Assembly (NCBI GenBank): GCA_035532835.1
Contig: DATKQG010000087.1
Span: forward strand, 1 to 64,000
Source: Candidatus Dormiibacterota bacterium
Lineage (GTDB): Bacteria; Vulcanimicrobiota; Vulcanimicrobiia; Vulcanimicrobiales; Vulcanimicrobiaceae
Direction: 5' to 3'
Length of the DNA stretch: 64,000 nucleotides
Shown: piece by piece, positions 16,777 to 24,718 of the stretch
Position numbering within the stretch: the first letter of the stretch is position 1
How the letters are laid out: each line of letters starts with the position of its first letter
The notes under the pieces: model-generated
Told to the model about the DNA's origin: nothing
The model's input: only the letters and a program-made list of their open reading frames with translations
Database searches by the model: none
Position numbers and translations under genes: made by a program

Positions 16777-18137
16777 GATACGGCTTCCAACGCGCCGATT
16801 CCATGCTCGGTGATGAGGCATTTCGCGATACGCCGGGCCTGCTCGCGAATCTCGGGAACGGCCGTCGTCTCGTACCATCGGCCGCGGGTCGGCGGCCCCA
16901 ACGCGTACATCGACGGCTGAGCGTGGCCGGAGCGGTCGAGCACGCGAAGATCTTGCGATACCTCGATACCCAAATGGAGTTCGTCGGCTAACAGCAGGCC
17001 TCGGCGCATGAGGTTGACCACGAGCTGATTACGGGAGCGTTCGTAGTCACCGTTTGGGCCGGTGCAGTTGACGATGTCGGTGACACCGATCGCGCTCGTG
17101 CCCTCGGCGTTAACGATGCGAAGGACGAGACGTTCGCGCTCGCGATGAGCGGCCGAGATACGCCCGCGATGGCGTACGATCGCGTTACGTGCGCGGAGGC
17201 GTTCGAATGCCTGCGCGGTTTGAGGCGGCACGCGATATCGATGCGCGGTCCAGAATGAGTGGAGATGCTCGAGAAATTGCCGCTGCTGGCGGCTGCTCCA
17301 TCCTTCCCATATCGCCGGGGATATCTTGCGGATCGATTCGGCGACTTCGCGCCAATCGCCGCCACGCGCTTCTCGCGCTGCCGCCGCGGCGCGCATCGTG
17401 TGTAATAGCGAGAGCGGGGTGCCCGTATCGAGCGCGAGCGTAGCCGGATCGAGCCCGCGCGCGCGGACGTTCTCGACGGCGGGGAGCAACCCGCGTCGCG
17501 AGATGATGTGGATTGTGCCGTCGTAGCCACGCTCTTCCAAGAGCGCGACGATATCCATTGCGGTGAGACCGCTTCCAACCAGCGCGATGGCGCTCCCGCG
17601 CAGTACCGATGCGTCGAAATGCCACGGGTCGCGCACGTAGCCGGCATCCGCTCGAACCGCGCGCGGCAGGAAGGCATCGTTCGGCTCGTGGTTGCCTAGC
17701 GCGAGGACTACCGAACCGGCCGAGAATTCTTGCCCGGCGTCGTCACGCGCGACATAGCCTCCCCCGCGGCGCTCGATATCGACGATGCGATTGCGCGAGA
17801 GCGCGATGCCGGGATGCGCTGCGAGCGCGCGATCGAACTGCTCCGCCAAATAGCGCCCGAAGAGCTTGCGCGGTATCAAGCGATCGTCCGATTCAGGGCC
17901 GAGCCAGCGGACCAGATCCGCCGGGTCTTCCGGTACGGCGCTCATCGCCCTGGCCGGGCCGTTCATAAGCAAACGGTCGGAGCCGGGAGCGTATGCCGTT
18001 CCCGGGCCGGGGGAAGCCGCATCGAAGATCATCGCGCGAAACGACGGCGGCGCTGTCTTGGCAAGCGACGCGGCAACGACGGTGCCGGCGAGGCCGGCTC
18101 CGACGATGACGGAATCCAGGGCCTCCGTTCGTTTCAT
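16773..18137 (-). CDS. FAD/NAD(P)-binding oxidoreductase (NAD_binding_9 type)
   Basis: A 454-residue flavoprotein with an N-terminal Rossmann motif VIVGAGLAGTVVA (residues 10-22). The stretch AYAPGSDRLLMNGPA is typical of the pfam13454-like group, a second dinucleotide-type motif is ALVGSGLTAMDIVA, and the C-terminal YALGPPTRGRWYETT closes over the flavin. Family members are poorly characterised; some pair with oxygenases or siderophore enzymes. It is the middle gene of a coupled operon: 8 nt after the TPR/ATP-grasp gene, and its stop overlaps the start of the thiol dioxygenase gene. It probably oxidises or hydroxylates the same metabolite; the substrate is unknown. Confidence 0.82.
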   Translation of the reverse strand: MKRTEALDSVIVGAGLAGTVVAASLAKTAPPSFRAMIFDAASPGPGTAYAPGSDRLLMNGPARAMSAVPEDPADLVRWLGPESDDRLIPRKLFGRYLAEQFDRALAAHPGIALSRNRIVDIERRGGGYVARDDAGQEFSAGSVVLALGNHEPNDAFLPRAVRADAGYVRDPWHFDASVLRGSAIALVGSGLTAMDIVALLEERGYDGTIHIISRRGLLPAVENVRARGLDPATLALDTGTPLSLLHTMRAAAAAREARGGDWREVAESIRKISPAIWEGWSSRQQRQFLEHLHSFWTAHRYRVPPQTAQAFERLRARNAIVRHRGRISAAHRERERLVLRIVNAEGTSAIGVTDIVNCTGPNGDYERSRNQLVVNLMRRGLLLADELHLGIEVSQDLRVLDRSGHAQPSMYALGPPTRGRWYETTAVPEIREQARRIAKCLITEHGIGALEAVS

Positions 18138-18145
18138 GGCTATTT

Positions 18146-19408
18146 CTAGGTATCGGCAGCTTTACGCCGGTCGATCATACGCTCGACCGCGCGATAGATG
18201 TTCGGGATGAAGCGATGTTTGTAAGGATAGAGTTCGATCGGGTCGCTGCTGTGCACTAACATCGCCGGGTCCGCCTCGAATACGAGCACGCGCCCGTCCG
18301 GACCGATGGCGCAATCGATGCCGAAGTACTCCAAGCCGATCGCCCGGGCGATGCCTTGCAATGCCTCGTATTTGTCCCCATCGAACGCCCGCCGAAGGTC
18401 CTCCAAAAACGACCCCTCTTCATCGCGCATCCAAGCGTTTTCCGCCATCGCGGCATTGTAGTAGTGGATCATCCAACGCGGCGAGATTGCCAGATGGACC
18501 GGGTAGGGTTCGCCGTCAACGAACACGACGCGATATTTGCGAAAAAGCCCGTCGGGCGATCGATAGTCGATGAACGGGCTGATAAAAAACGCTTCGCCCG
18601 CCGTTCGTTCGAGGTACGCGGCGATATCGCCGGCGGCCTCGACCCGTTCGAGCCCGAGCCCCGCGTGCGAACCTACCGGACGAACGATAATCGGATATGG
18701 GAACGCATCTTGCCCGCGCGCCAGCGCCGCGCGCGTCACCTCGGAGATCGGTGCGACGGTGCAATCGACGCGTTCTAAGGTGCGCCCCAGTTGCATGCGC
18801 GCGGTCGCGATCACGCGCGCGGGGGCGTTCAGCGCCGGATGTGCCGAGCGCTGCATAAAGGCCTCGGCGAGTTGCAGATAGGGCATTGCGGCGGGCGATT
18901 CGGCGATCGTGTTCCAAAGCACGTCGTACTTGGGGAGCGTACTCGGCGGCGATTCGCCTTGCACGAGATACAGTTTGTGCGCGGTCGTCGTCGATCGATC
19001 GAAGAGAAAATCGACCGGAATATTGGTTTGCCAATCACCCGGAGCGCAGAGAAGCAAGATGCTGCGCGCTTGATGCGGGGCGACCGCCGAGAAGAGGCGT
19101 TGCGATGCTAGCGCCGCTCGCTGATGGGCCAGCGCCGCAGTCATCGTGCCTTTGATCTGCAATAATTCCCACAAGCTCATGTGTGCGGCAACGTTAGCCG
19201 GGTCGATCGCGAGCGCTCGTTCGAACGCCGCGATCGCGCGATCGTTATCGCCCGCATCGTACTGCGTCTGCGCCAGATTGAGCGCGAGTTCCGGGACGTC
19301 GGGATAGCGTTCTAAGGCCTGCGCAAATACGGCTATGGCCGCATGGAGATTTCCGGCCGCGCGCAGTTGGATGCCGCGTGCGTTCTGCACGGCTGCATCG
19401 CCGATCAT
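18146..19408 (-). CDS. TPR-ATP-grasp fusion protein
   Basis: Residues 1-105 form about three TPRs (ARGIQLRAAGNLHAAIAVFA, LALNLAQTQYDAGDNDRA). A 300-residue C-terminal region then resembles an ATP-grasp ligase of the RimK/glutathione-synthetase class. It has FPYPIIVRPVGSHAGLG as the ATP-binding lysine/arginine and glycine-loop region, KYRVVFVDGEPYPVHLAI, and FGIDCAIGPDGRVLVFEAD as the acidic metal-binding stretch. Such enzymes join a carboxylate to an amine. The typical lysine at the start of the grasp motif is replaced by Arg (VRPVGS). It is the first gene of a three-gene operon with a flavoprotein and a thiol dioxygenase, and divergent from nth. I infer a ligation followed by oxidation, product unknown. 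Confidence 0.78.
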   Translation of the reverse strand: MIGDAAVQNARGIQLRAAGNLHAAIAVFAQALERYPDVPELALNLAQTQYDAGDNDRAIAAFERALAIDPANVAAHMSLWELLQIKGTMTAALAHQRAALASQRLFSAVAPHQARSILLLCAPGDWQTNIPVDFLFDRSTTTAHKLYLVQGESPPSTLPKYDVLWNTIAESPAAMPYLQLAEAFMQRSAHPALNAPARVIATARMQLGRTLERVDCTVAPISEVTRAALARGQDAFPYPIIVRPVGSHAGLGLERVEAAGDIAAYLERTAGEAFFISPFIDYRSPDGLFRKYRVVFVDGEPYPVHLAISPRWMIHYYNAAMAENAWMRDEEGSFLEDLRRAFDGDKYEALQGIARAIGLEYFGIDCAIGPDGRVLVFEADPAMLVHSSDPIELYPYKHRFIPNIYRAVERMIDRRKAADT

Positions 19409-19473
19409 TTGTGCGTTTTGCCGATCGATTGCGGGGACATGGCCGGTGGCTTCTGGAACGTCGTCACCCTGCC

Positions 19474-20223
19474 ATGCCGAAAATTCCGTTTCCCACCAAG
19501 AACGTCCCGAAGGCGGTCGCTAAGCAAGAGCTGGCGATCCTCGAACGCACGTATCCGGCGGCCGTCACGGCGCTTGAGTACCACAATCCGTTCGAATTGC
19601 TCGTAGCGGTGATTCTCTCGGCACAGTGCACGGATGCGCGCGTGAATCTCACGACCCCGGCGTTGTTCGCGGCATATCCAACGCCGAACGAGCTGGCAGA
19701 AGCCCACCTCACCGACGTCGAACGGATCATCAAATCGTGCGGGTTCTATCGCATGAAGGCCAAGCATATCGTTAGCGCGGCGAGCGATCTGGTCGAGCGT
19801 TTCGGCGGGGAGGTGCCGCGCGAGCGCGACGATCTGGAATCGCTCGACGGCGTCGGGCGGAAGACGGCAAACGTCGTGATGTCGGTTGCATTCGAGGAAG
19901 CCGCGTTCGCGGTCGATACGCACGTTTTTCGCGTGGCGCATCGTTTGGGGTTGACGCAGGGGACGACGCCCCGACAAGTCGAGGCGGACGTTACCGCGAT
20001 CGTGCCGCGGCAGAAGTGGCGGTACGCGCATCATTGGCTGATTCTGCACGGGCGCGCGATTTGCAAGGCGCCCGTGCCGCGGTGCGGCGAATGCCCCGTC
20101 GCGGCGATCTGCCCGACCCCGCCGATTATCGCTAAAATGACAACGGTCCGGGCCCGGAAAGGTGCGGCGGCGGTGGAAGCTCCGCGTCGTGCGCGAGCAC
20201 TTTCAACACGCCGGACGCGGTGA
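19474..20223 (+). CDS. nth: Endonuclease III
   Basis: DNA glycosylase/AP lyase for oxidised pyrimidines. Start chosen at ATG 19474, giving MPKIPFPTKNVPK; the frame further upstream overlaps the divergent gene and has an Arg-rich shadow composition. The helix-hairpin-helix LDGVGRKTANVV carries the catalytic Lys130, Asp148 lies in AVDTHVFRV, and the [4Fe-4S] ligands are Cys197, 204, 207 and 213. The core is family length (about 225 aa) with an extra basic tail. The last 92 bp overlap the convergent hypothetical gene at 20132-20650. The paralogue mutY lies 3 kb upstream on the same strand. Confidence 0.94.
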   Translation: MPKIPFPTKNVPKAVAKQELAILERTYPAAVTALEYHNPFELLVAVILSAQCTDARVNLTTPALFAAYPTPNELAEAHLTDVERIIKSCGFYRMKAKHIVSAASDLVERFGGEVPRERDDLESLDGVGRKTANVVMSVAFEEAAFAVDTHVFRVAHRLGLTQGTTPRQVEADVTAIVPRQKWRYAHHWLILHGRAICKAPVPRCGECPVAAICPTPPIIAKMTTVRARKGAAAVEAPRRARALSTRRTR

Positions 20224-20650
20224 GGCGTTCGCCGTAGCCGGCTTCGGTCGAAATCTTCGAGAGGTTGACGAGCGACGGCACCGGAGCCTCCAGATCGAAC
20301 TGATACTCGCCCTCCAGCCCCATGCCGGTCATCTGCACGAGTTGCCGTACCGGATCGAGATCGATCGTCACGCGATGCTCGCCAAAGCGCAAGCGCAGGC
20401 GAAGCGGACGTTCCAATCGCACGAATTTGACGCCGCGCGGCCCGAGAATCGCGTTGAGGCGTTTACACGCGATCGCCAATTGCTCGGCGAAGAGTGCGAG
20501 CGACTCGTCCGCATCTTCCGGACGCCGCTCCTGCCGCCCGCCGCCGGCCGCGTCGATCAGCTTGCCGATTTCGCGGCGATCGCGAATGCGCGACGCGGCC
20601 GCGACGATGGGGTTCTGGGCGGTAAAATCCGGTTCGAATGGGTCTGCCAT
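20132..20650 (-). CDS. Hypothetical protein, 172 aa
   Basis: I do not recognise this family. The start is placed at the ATG giving MADPFEPDFTAQNP; the upstream extension of 30 codons is Arg-rich and overlaps the divergent peptidase leader. The protein is soluble, with a helical middle part (DADESLALFAEQLAIACKRL) and a C-terminal half containing LRLRFGEHRVTIDLDP. It overlaps the 3' end of nth in antisense by 92 bp. The divergent peptidase gene starts 29 nt away, so the two probably share a promoter region. Confidence 0.65.
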   Translation of the reverse strand: MADPFEPDFTAQNPIVAAASRIRDRREIGKLIDAAGGGRQERRPEDADESLALFAEQLAIACKRLNAILGPRGVKFVRLERPLRLRLRFGEHRVTIDLDPVRQLVQMTGMGLEGEYQFDLEAPVPSLVNLSKISTEAGYGERLTASGVLKVLAHDAELPPPPHLSGPGPLSF

Positions 20651-20679
20651 GATGATGGCTCCAAGTATTCTCGCTCGGG

Positions 20680-22827
20680 ATGCTGAAGCCCGGCAGTATG
20701 ATCGGACGTCTCTGGCTCTTGCTCGGGCTCGTTGTCGCATGCTCGGGCGCCGCGCCCGCTCCGGCAGCGACCGTGCTCACCGCCGCCGCGGCCTTCGGCC
20801 GCGAGCCCCTCTGGGGGCGCCTCCCATCGCGCATCGCATGGGCGCCGGACGGCCACGCCTTTACCTACGTGTTGCCCGGGGCCGATCCAAGCGAGCCGCT
20901 CGGCGTGCACGTCTACGACGTCGCCTCGGGGCGCTCGCGCGAATTGCTCCCGGCGGTCGCTTTCGGGCAACGCGGGCGCACGCCGGGAAACGTCATCTGG
21001 GCGCCTCGCGGCAACGCGCTGCTCTACGTACAGCACGGCGCCCTGTTCGTCGATAGCCTGACGCATCGCAAGATCCGGCGCATCGCACGGGGTGCGGTCG
21101 ACCCGCAATGGTCGCCGGACGGTACGTCGATCGCCTACGTTCACGCCGGCGATCTCTACCGTGCATCGCTCGTTCCCGCCGTACGCATCGAACGCCTGAC
21201 GCGCGGTGCCGTTGGGAATCGCGTCATCAATGGCGATCTCGATTGGGTATATCCGGAAGAGCTTGGGACCGCGCACGGATTCGCGTGGTCGGGCGACGGC
21301 AAGCGCATCGCCTACTTACACTTCGACGAGCGTGCGGTAACGGCGTTTCCGATCGACGATTTCTTGCCGTACGATAATCGCATTCACACCGAACGCTATC
21401 CGCTCGCGGGTGAAAAGAATCCCCGCGTTTCGCTACGCGTCATCGATCTCGCGACGCATCGCGACACGCTCGTCTACGACGCATCCAAGCGCGATGAGTA
21501 TCTGCCGTGGTTCGCCTGGGTTCCGCATACGTCCGATCTCACCGCCGAGGTGATGGACCGTGCCCAGCAGCACGTTCGGGTGCTACGCTGGAGCGGCAGC
21601 GCGCGGGAGCCGCGCGTGGTGCTTCAACAGCGCGACGCCGACTGGGTGGACGTGATCGAACGTCCGCATTGGCTTGCGGACGGGACTTCGTTCTGGGTAC
21701 TCGACCGAGATGGAACTGCAGGGCTGTATCTCCGCGACCGGACGGGGCATCTGACGCGCTTGACCGGAACCTACCACGTCGACTCGATCCTGGGCGTCGA
21801 CCCGCGAACGAAGCGAGCGTTTGTGGTCGCGAATTATCCGACCCGGCGCGATACCTCGCTGTTGGCGGTGCAACCGGATGGACGGGTGCTGAATCTTACG
21901 CCCGGCGGCGGGACCCACAACGTGTCGCTTTCGCCCGACGCTTCGCGCTTCGTCGATACGTACTCGACGATCAACGACCCACCGCAGGTCGATCTGGTTG
22001 ACGTGCGCGGCGATCGCGTTCGCGCCACGCTCGCGCATCGGAGCACGGCGCTTGCCTCGATGCTGCAGCCGGTCCAGATGCTCAGCGTACCGTCGAAATA
22101 CGGGCCGCTGGACGCATGGATGCTCAAACCGCCGAATTTCGATCCGGCCAAACGCTACCCCGCGATCGTGTACGTTTACGGTGGGCCGGCTGCGCCGACG
22201 ACGATGAACGGGTTCGGTTACCGCACCGCTCTCTACCATCAGCTTCTCGCAAAGCAAGGATTCATCGTATTCAGCATCGACGGCCCCGCATCGCAGATCG
22301 ATAGCGACGCGCACGTACGCTTGCTCCGCGAGAACTTTGGGCCCGGCTCGCTGTTGGGGCAAGAGATCGGCGCTCGTTATCTTTCGTCTCTTCCGTACGT
22401 AGACGCGCAAAAAATCGGCATCTGGGGTTGGAGTTTCGGCGGATACGAAACGACCTTCGCTCTCACGCATTCGCATCTGTTCGCCGCGGGGGTAGCCGTC
22501 GCGCCCGTCACCGACTGGCACCTCTACGATACGATCTACACCGAACGCTACATGGGCCTGCCGCAGCAACACGCAAAAGCGTACGATCGCAGTTCGGTCT
22601 TGAACGCGGCCGGCAATTTAAGCGCGCCGTTGCTGATCAATCACGGCACGAGCGACGACAACGTCCACATGGCCAATACGATCTCGTTCCTACAACGAGC
22701 GATCGAAGCCGGCCGCACAAACGTCGACCTGATGTTATACCCTCGCCAGTTGCACGGATTGGCCGCGCTTCCGGATACACGCTACGTATTCGAGAGAATG
22801 CTCGCGTGGTGGGAGAGCCATCTCTAG
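20680..22827 (+). CDS. Exported prolyl oligopeptidase, S9B dipeptidyl-peptidase IV type
   Basis: A 715-residue serine exopeptidase. A signal sequence (MIGRLWLLLGLVVACSG, following the first or second ATG) targets it to the periplasm or outer membrane. Residues about 40-470 form the N-terminal beta-propeller and contain DWVYPEELG, which corresponds to the double-glutamate motif that binds the substrate amino terminus. The C-terminal alpha/beta-hydrolase has nucleophile Ser585 (GWSFGGYE), Asp659 (HGTSDDNVH) and His692 (RQLHGLA), all intact. It likely cleaves Xaa-Pro dipeptides in peptide scavenging. The start at 20680 has an alternative at 20698; the latter gives the more usual signal peptide. 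Confidence 0.93.
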   Translation: MLKPGSMIGRLWLLLGLVVACSGAAPAPAATVLTAAAAFGREPLWGRLPSRIAWAPDGHAFTYVLPGADPSEPLGVHVYDVASGRSRELLPAVAFGQRGRTPGNVIWAPRGNALLYVQHGALFVDSLTHRKIRRIARGAVDPQWSPDGTSIAYVHAGDLYRASLVPAVRIERLTRGAVGNRVINGDLDWVYPEELGTAHGFAWSGDGKRIAYLHFDERAVTAFPIDDFLPYDNRIHTERYPLAGEKNPRVSLRVIDLATHRDTLVYDASKRDEYLPWFAWVPHTSDLTAEVMDRAQQHVRVLRWSGSAREPRVVLQQRDADWVDVIERPHWLADGTSFWVLDRDGTAGLYLRDRTGHLTRLTGTYHVDSILGVDPRTKRAFVVANYPTRRDTSLLAVQPDGRVLNLTPGGGTHNVSLSPDASRFVDTYSTINDPPQVDLVDVRGDRVRATLAHRSTALASMLQPVQMLSVPSKYGPLDAWMLKPPNFDPAKRYPAIVYVYGGPAAPTTMNGFGYRTALYHQLLAKQGFIVFSIDGPASQIDSDAHVRLLRENFGPGSLLGQEIGARYLSSLPYVDAQKIGIWGWSFGGYETTFALTHSHLFAAGVAVAPVTDWHLYDTIYTERYMGLPQQHAKAYDRSSVLNAAGNLSAPLLINHGTSDDNVHMANTISFLQRAIEAGRTNVDLMLYPRQLHGLAALPDTRYVFERMLAWWESHL

Positions 22828-22841
22828 GAGCCGGCTGCGAT

Positions 22842-22875
22842 AAAAAAAACGGCGCAGTCCGTGAGGACCGCACCG
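22842..22875 (-). terminator. Rho-independent terminator of the lysine-rich protein gene
   Basis: On the minus strand an 11-bp stem (with two G-U pairs) around a TCAC loop is followed by eight Ts. It lies 35 nt past the stop codon of the gene at 22910-23335. On the plus strand the same stem has two A-C mismatches and no T-tract, so it is specific to the minus strand. Confidence 0.85.
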
Positions 22876-22909
22876 TGATTGGATGGATATAATAAGGACG
22901 AGGTTTGTG

Positions 22910-23335
22910 CTACGGGGCCTTGGTGGCCTTCGGAGCCGGCTTGGTCGCCTTCATCGAGGACGCCTTTTTGGTCGTCTTCGCTGCGGCTTTCTTGGCGGAG
23001 GTAGCCTTCTTGGCGGTCTTCTTAGCGGCCGGCTTGGCAGCCGACTTCTTCGAGGACGCCTTCTTGGCAACAGCCTTCTTGTCGGCCATCTTCTGAAGCG
23101 GAGCCTTGGTGGCCTTAGCAGCCGGCTTGGCAGCCTTCTTCATCGGAGCGGCTTTCTTGGCGGAAGTAGCCTTCTTGGCGGTCTTCTTAGCGGCCGGCTT
23201 GGCAGCCGACTTCATCGAGGACGCCTTCTTGGTCGTCGCGGTCTTGGTGGTGGCAGTCTTCGTCGCCGAAGCAGCCATCGCCGGGCCGGTCATCAAAAAC
23301 GCGGCAGCAACGAGCGATGCGATCATCTTATTCAT
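22910..23335 (-). CDS. Exported histone-H1-like Lys/Ala-rich repeat protein
   Basis: The 141-residue protein starts with a good Sec signal peptide (MNKMIASLVAAAFLMTGPAMA). The mature part is then almost only Lys, Ala, Thr, Ser and Pro, with AAKPAAKKTAKKATSAKKAA-like blocks repeated twice. The composition resembles eukaryotic H1 tails and bacterial HctB/AlgP-like proteins, but those act in the cytoplasm and lack a signal peptide. A strong Shine-Dalgarno (AGGAGG at 23345-23350) sits 9 nt before the chosen ATG; the GTG three codons earlier overlaps that site and is rejected. The gene stands alone with its own terminator. The mature protein could bind acidic envelope polymers or extracellular DNA; this is inference. 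Confidence 0.85.
   Translation of the reverse strand: MNKMIASLVAAAFLMTGPAMAASATKTATTKTATTKKASSMKSAAKPAAKKTAKKATSAKKAAPMKKAAKPAAKATKAPLQKMADKKAVAKKASSKKSAAKPAAKKTAKKATSAKKAAAKTTKKASSMKATKPAPKATKAP
22985..23213. repeat. 64-bp direct repeat pair inside the lysine-rich gene
   Basis: Bases 22985-23048 and 23150-23213 differ at a single position and are spaced by 165 bp (55 codons), keeping frame. This points to recent internal duplication and possible length variation by slippage or recombination. Confidence 0.85.
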
Positions 23336-23452
23336 GTAGTACACCTCCTTTTCGTAGCAAAATCTCCCGCTTCGTGAGAACCACGAAAGGGACGTTACCT
23401 TTCAGCAACGTTACGCTCAGCCCGAAAGTTCGCCCCGGGGAAATCTGCCCCT
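23336..23452 (-). promoter_or_regulatory. Leader and promoter region of the lysine-rich protein gene
   Basis: This 117-nt gap holds the strong Shine-Dalgarno at 23345-23350 and, upstream of it on the minus strand, a small hairpin TCGTG-GTTCT-CACGA. A G/C-rich segment and two TAACG-containing stretches lie further up. The layout could be a structured leader, but I cannot match it to a known riboswitch class and see no convincing -35/-10 pair. Confidence 0.3.
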
Positions 23453-24619
23453 TTACTTGCCTTTGCCCACGAGGGCGCGCGAGATGACCAGGCGCTGGAT
23501 CTGCTGGGTGCCTTCGTAAATCTGCGTGATCTTGGCATCGCGCATCATGCGCTCCACCGGATACTCCGACGAATAGCCGAAGCCGCCAAGGACCTGTACC
23601 GCATCGGTCGAGACCGACATCGCGACGTCGCCGCACTTAAGCTTCGCCATCGAGGCCCAGAGCGAGACGTCGGCCGCACCTTGGTCGCATTTGCGCGCTG
23701 CTTCATACAGGAGCATACGGGCGGCTTCGACTTCGGTTTTCATATCCGCGAGCATGAATCCGACGCCCTGGTGCTGGCCGATCGGTTTGCCGAAAGCGAT
23801 GCGTTCTTTAGCATAGTTGATCGCGTAGTCGAGCGCTCCGGCCGCGATGCCCAGAGCCTGGGCGGCGATGCCCGGTCGCGACTTATCGAGCACTTTCATC
23901 GCGATCTTGAAACCTTCGCCTTCTTCGCCGATCCGATTGGCCGCGGGAATCTCGCATCCGTCAAAAACCAACTCGACGGTCGGCGACCCGCGGATGCCCA
24001 TTTTTTTCTCTTTCTTGCCCACGGTGAAGCCCTTCGTCCCTTTTTCGACGACGAAGGCACTGACGCCGCGCGAACCCGCCGTGGGATCGGTGGTGGCGAA
24101 GACGCAGACGATGTCGGCGACGCTGCCGTTGGTGATCCAAATCTTCTGGCCGTCGAGCACGTAGTTATCGCCGCGTTTGGTCGCCCGAGTATGCATCGAA
24201 CCAAGTGCGTCCGACCCGCTCGAAGCTTCGGTGAGCGCGTAAGCCGCAATCTTCTTACCGGATGCGATATCGGGAAGGAAGCGCTTCTTTTGCTCTTCGC
24301 TTCCGCCGATGAGAATCGGCAGCATGCCGAGTTCTTGCACCGCCACGATCAGCGAACTGGAGGCACACGCCTTGGCGATCTCTTCGACGACCTTCACGTA
24401 GGTCAAGAACGTTCCGCCCAACCCCCCGTACTCGGTCGGGATCGGAATGCCCATGAGGTCGTTTTGGGCGAAGAGCTCTTTGATATCGGTTGGAAACTCC
24501 GCGGTCTCGTCGATCTCTGCGGCGCGCGGTGCGACTTTTTCGGCAACCAATTCGCGCACCATTTGGAGGATCATCGCCTCCTCTTCGGCATCGTGCGCTT
24601 GCGGTGGTGCTACGGCCAT
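23453..24619 (-). CDS. Acyl-CoA dehydrogenase
   Basis: A 388-residue FAD enzyme of beta-oxidation or branched-chain amino acid breakdown. Seen are the flavin- and substrate-contacting YALTEASSGSD, WITNG, and the C-terminal IYEGTQQIQR, where Glu369 is the catalytic base of the short-chain/butyryl type. Length and domain order (helical N domain, beta middle, helical C domain) are normal. It is divergent from the CoA-transferase genes 99 nt away, which fits a short-chain acyl-CoA or ketone-body module. Start ATG 24619 gives MAVAPPQAHDAEEEAM, an N-terminal tail slightly longer than usual. Confidence 0.94.
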   Translation of the reverse strand: MAVAPPQAHDAEEEAMILQMVRELVAEKVAPRAAEIDETAEFPTDIKELFAQNDLMGIPIPTEYGGLGGTFLTYVKVVEEIAKACASSSLIVAVQELGMLPILIGGSEEQKKRFLPDIASGKKIAAYALTEASSGSDALGSMHTRATKRGDNYVLDGQKIWITNGSVADIVCVFATTDPTAGSRGVSAFVVEKGTKGFTVGKKEKKMGIRGSPTVELVFDGCEIPAANRIGEEGEGFKIAMKVLDKSRPGIAAQALGIAAGALDYAINYAKERIAFGKPIGQHQGVGFMLADMKTEVEAARMLLYEAARKCDQGAADVSLWASMAKLKCGDVAMSVSTDAVQVLGGFGYSSEYPVERMMRDAKITQIYEGTQQIQRLVISRALVGKGK

Positions 24620-24718
24620 GATCCGGTCTCTCCTAATTGTGGGGTGGGATTGCCTTTCGAACGTTTCAACGGTCGCTCAAGAGGGACCCGTTAAGGGGCG
24701 GGGCGCAATACTCGCCTT

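Noticed and set aside
16777-16878. Upstream extension of the thiol dioxygenase to an ATG at 16878
   Set aside because: The added 34 residues do not resemble family N-termini and lie inside the flavoprotein gene; the GTG at 16776 overlaps its stop as expected for coupling.
22842-22875. Terminator for the plus-strand peptidase gene
   Set aside because: The stem has two A-C mismatches and no T-tract on the plus strand; it suits the minus-strand gene.
22905-23377. Plus-strand hydrophobic or Gly/Leu-rich frames opposite the lysine-rich gene
   Set aside because: They are the complement of Lys/Ala codons; no ribosome-binding site, whereas the minus strand has AGGAGG and a terminator.
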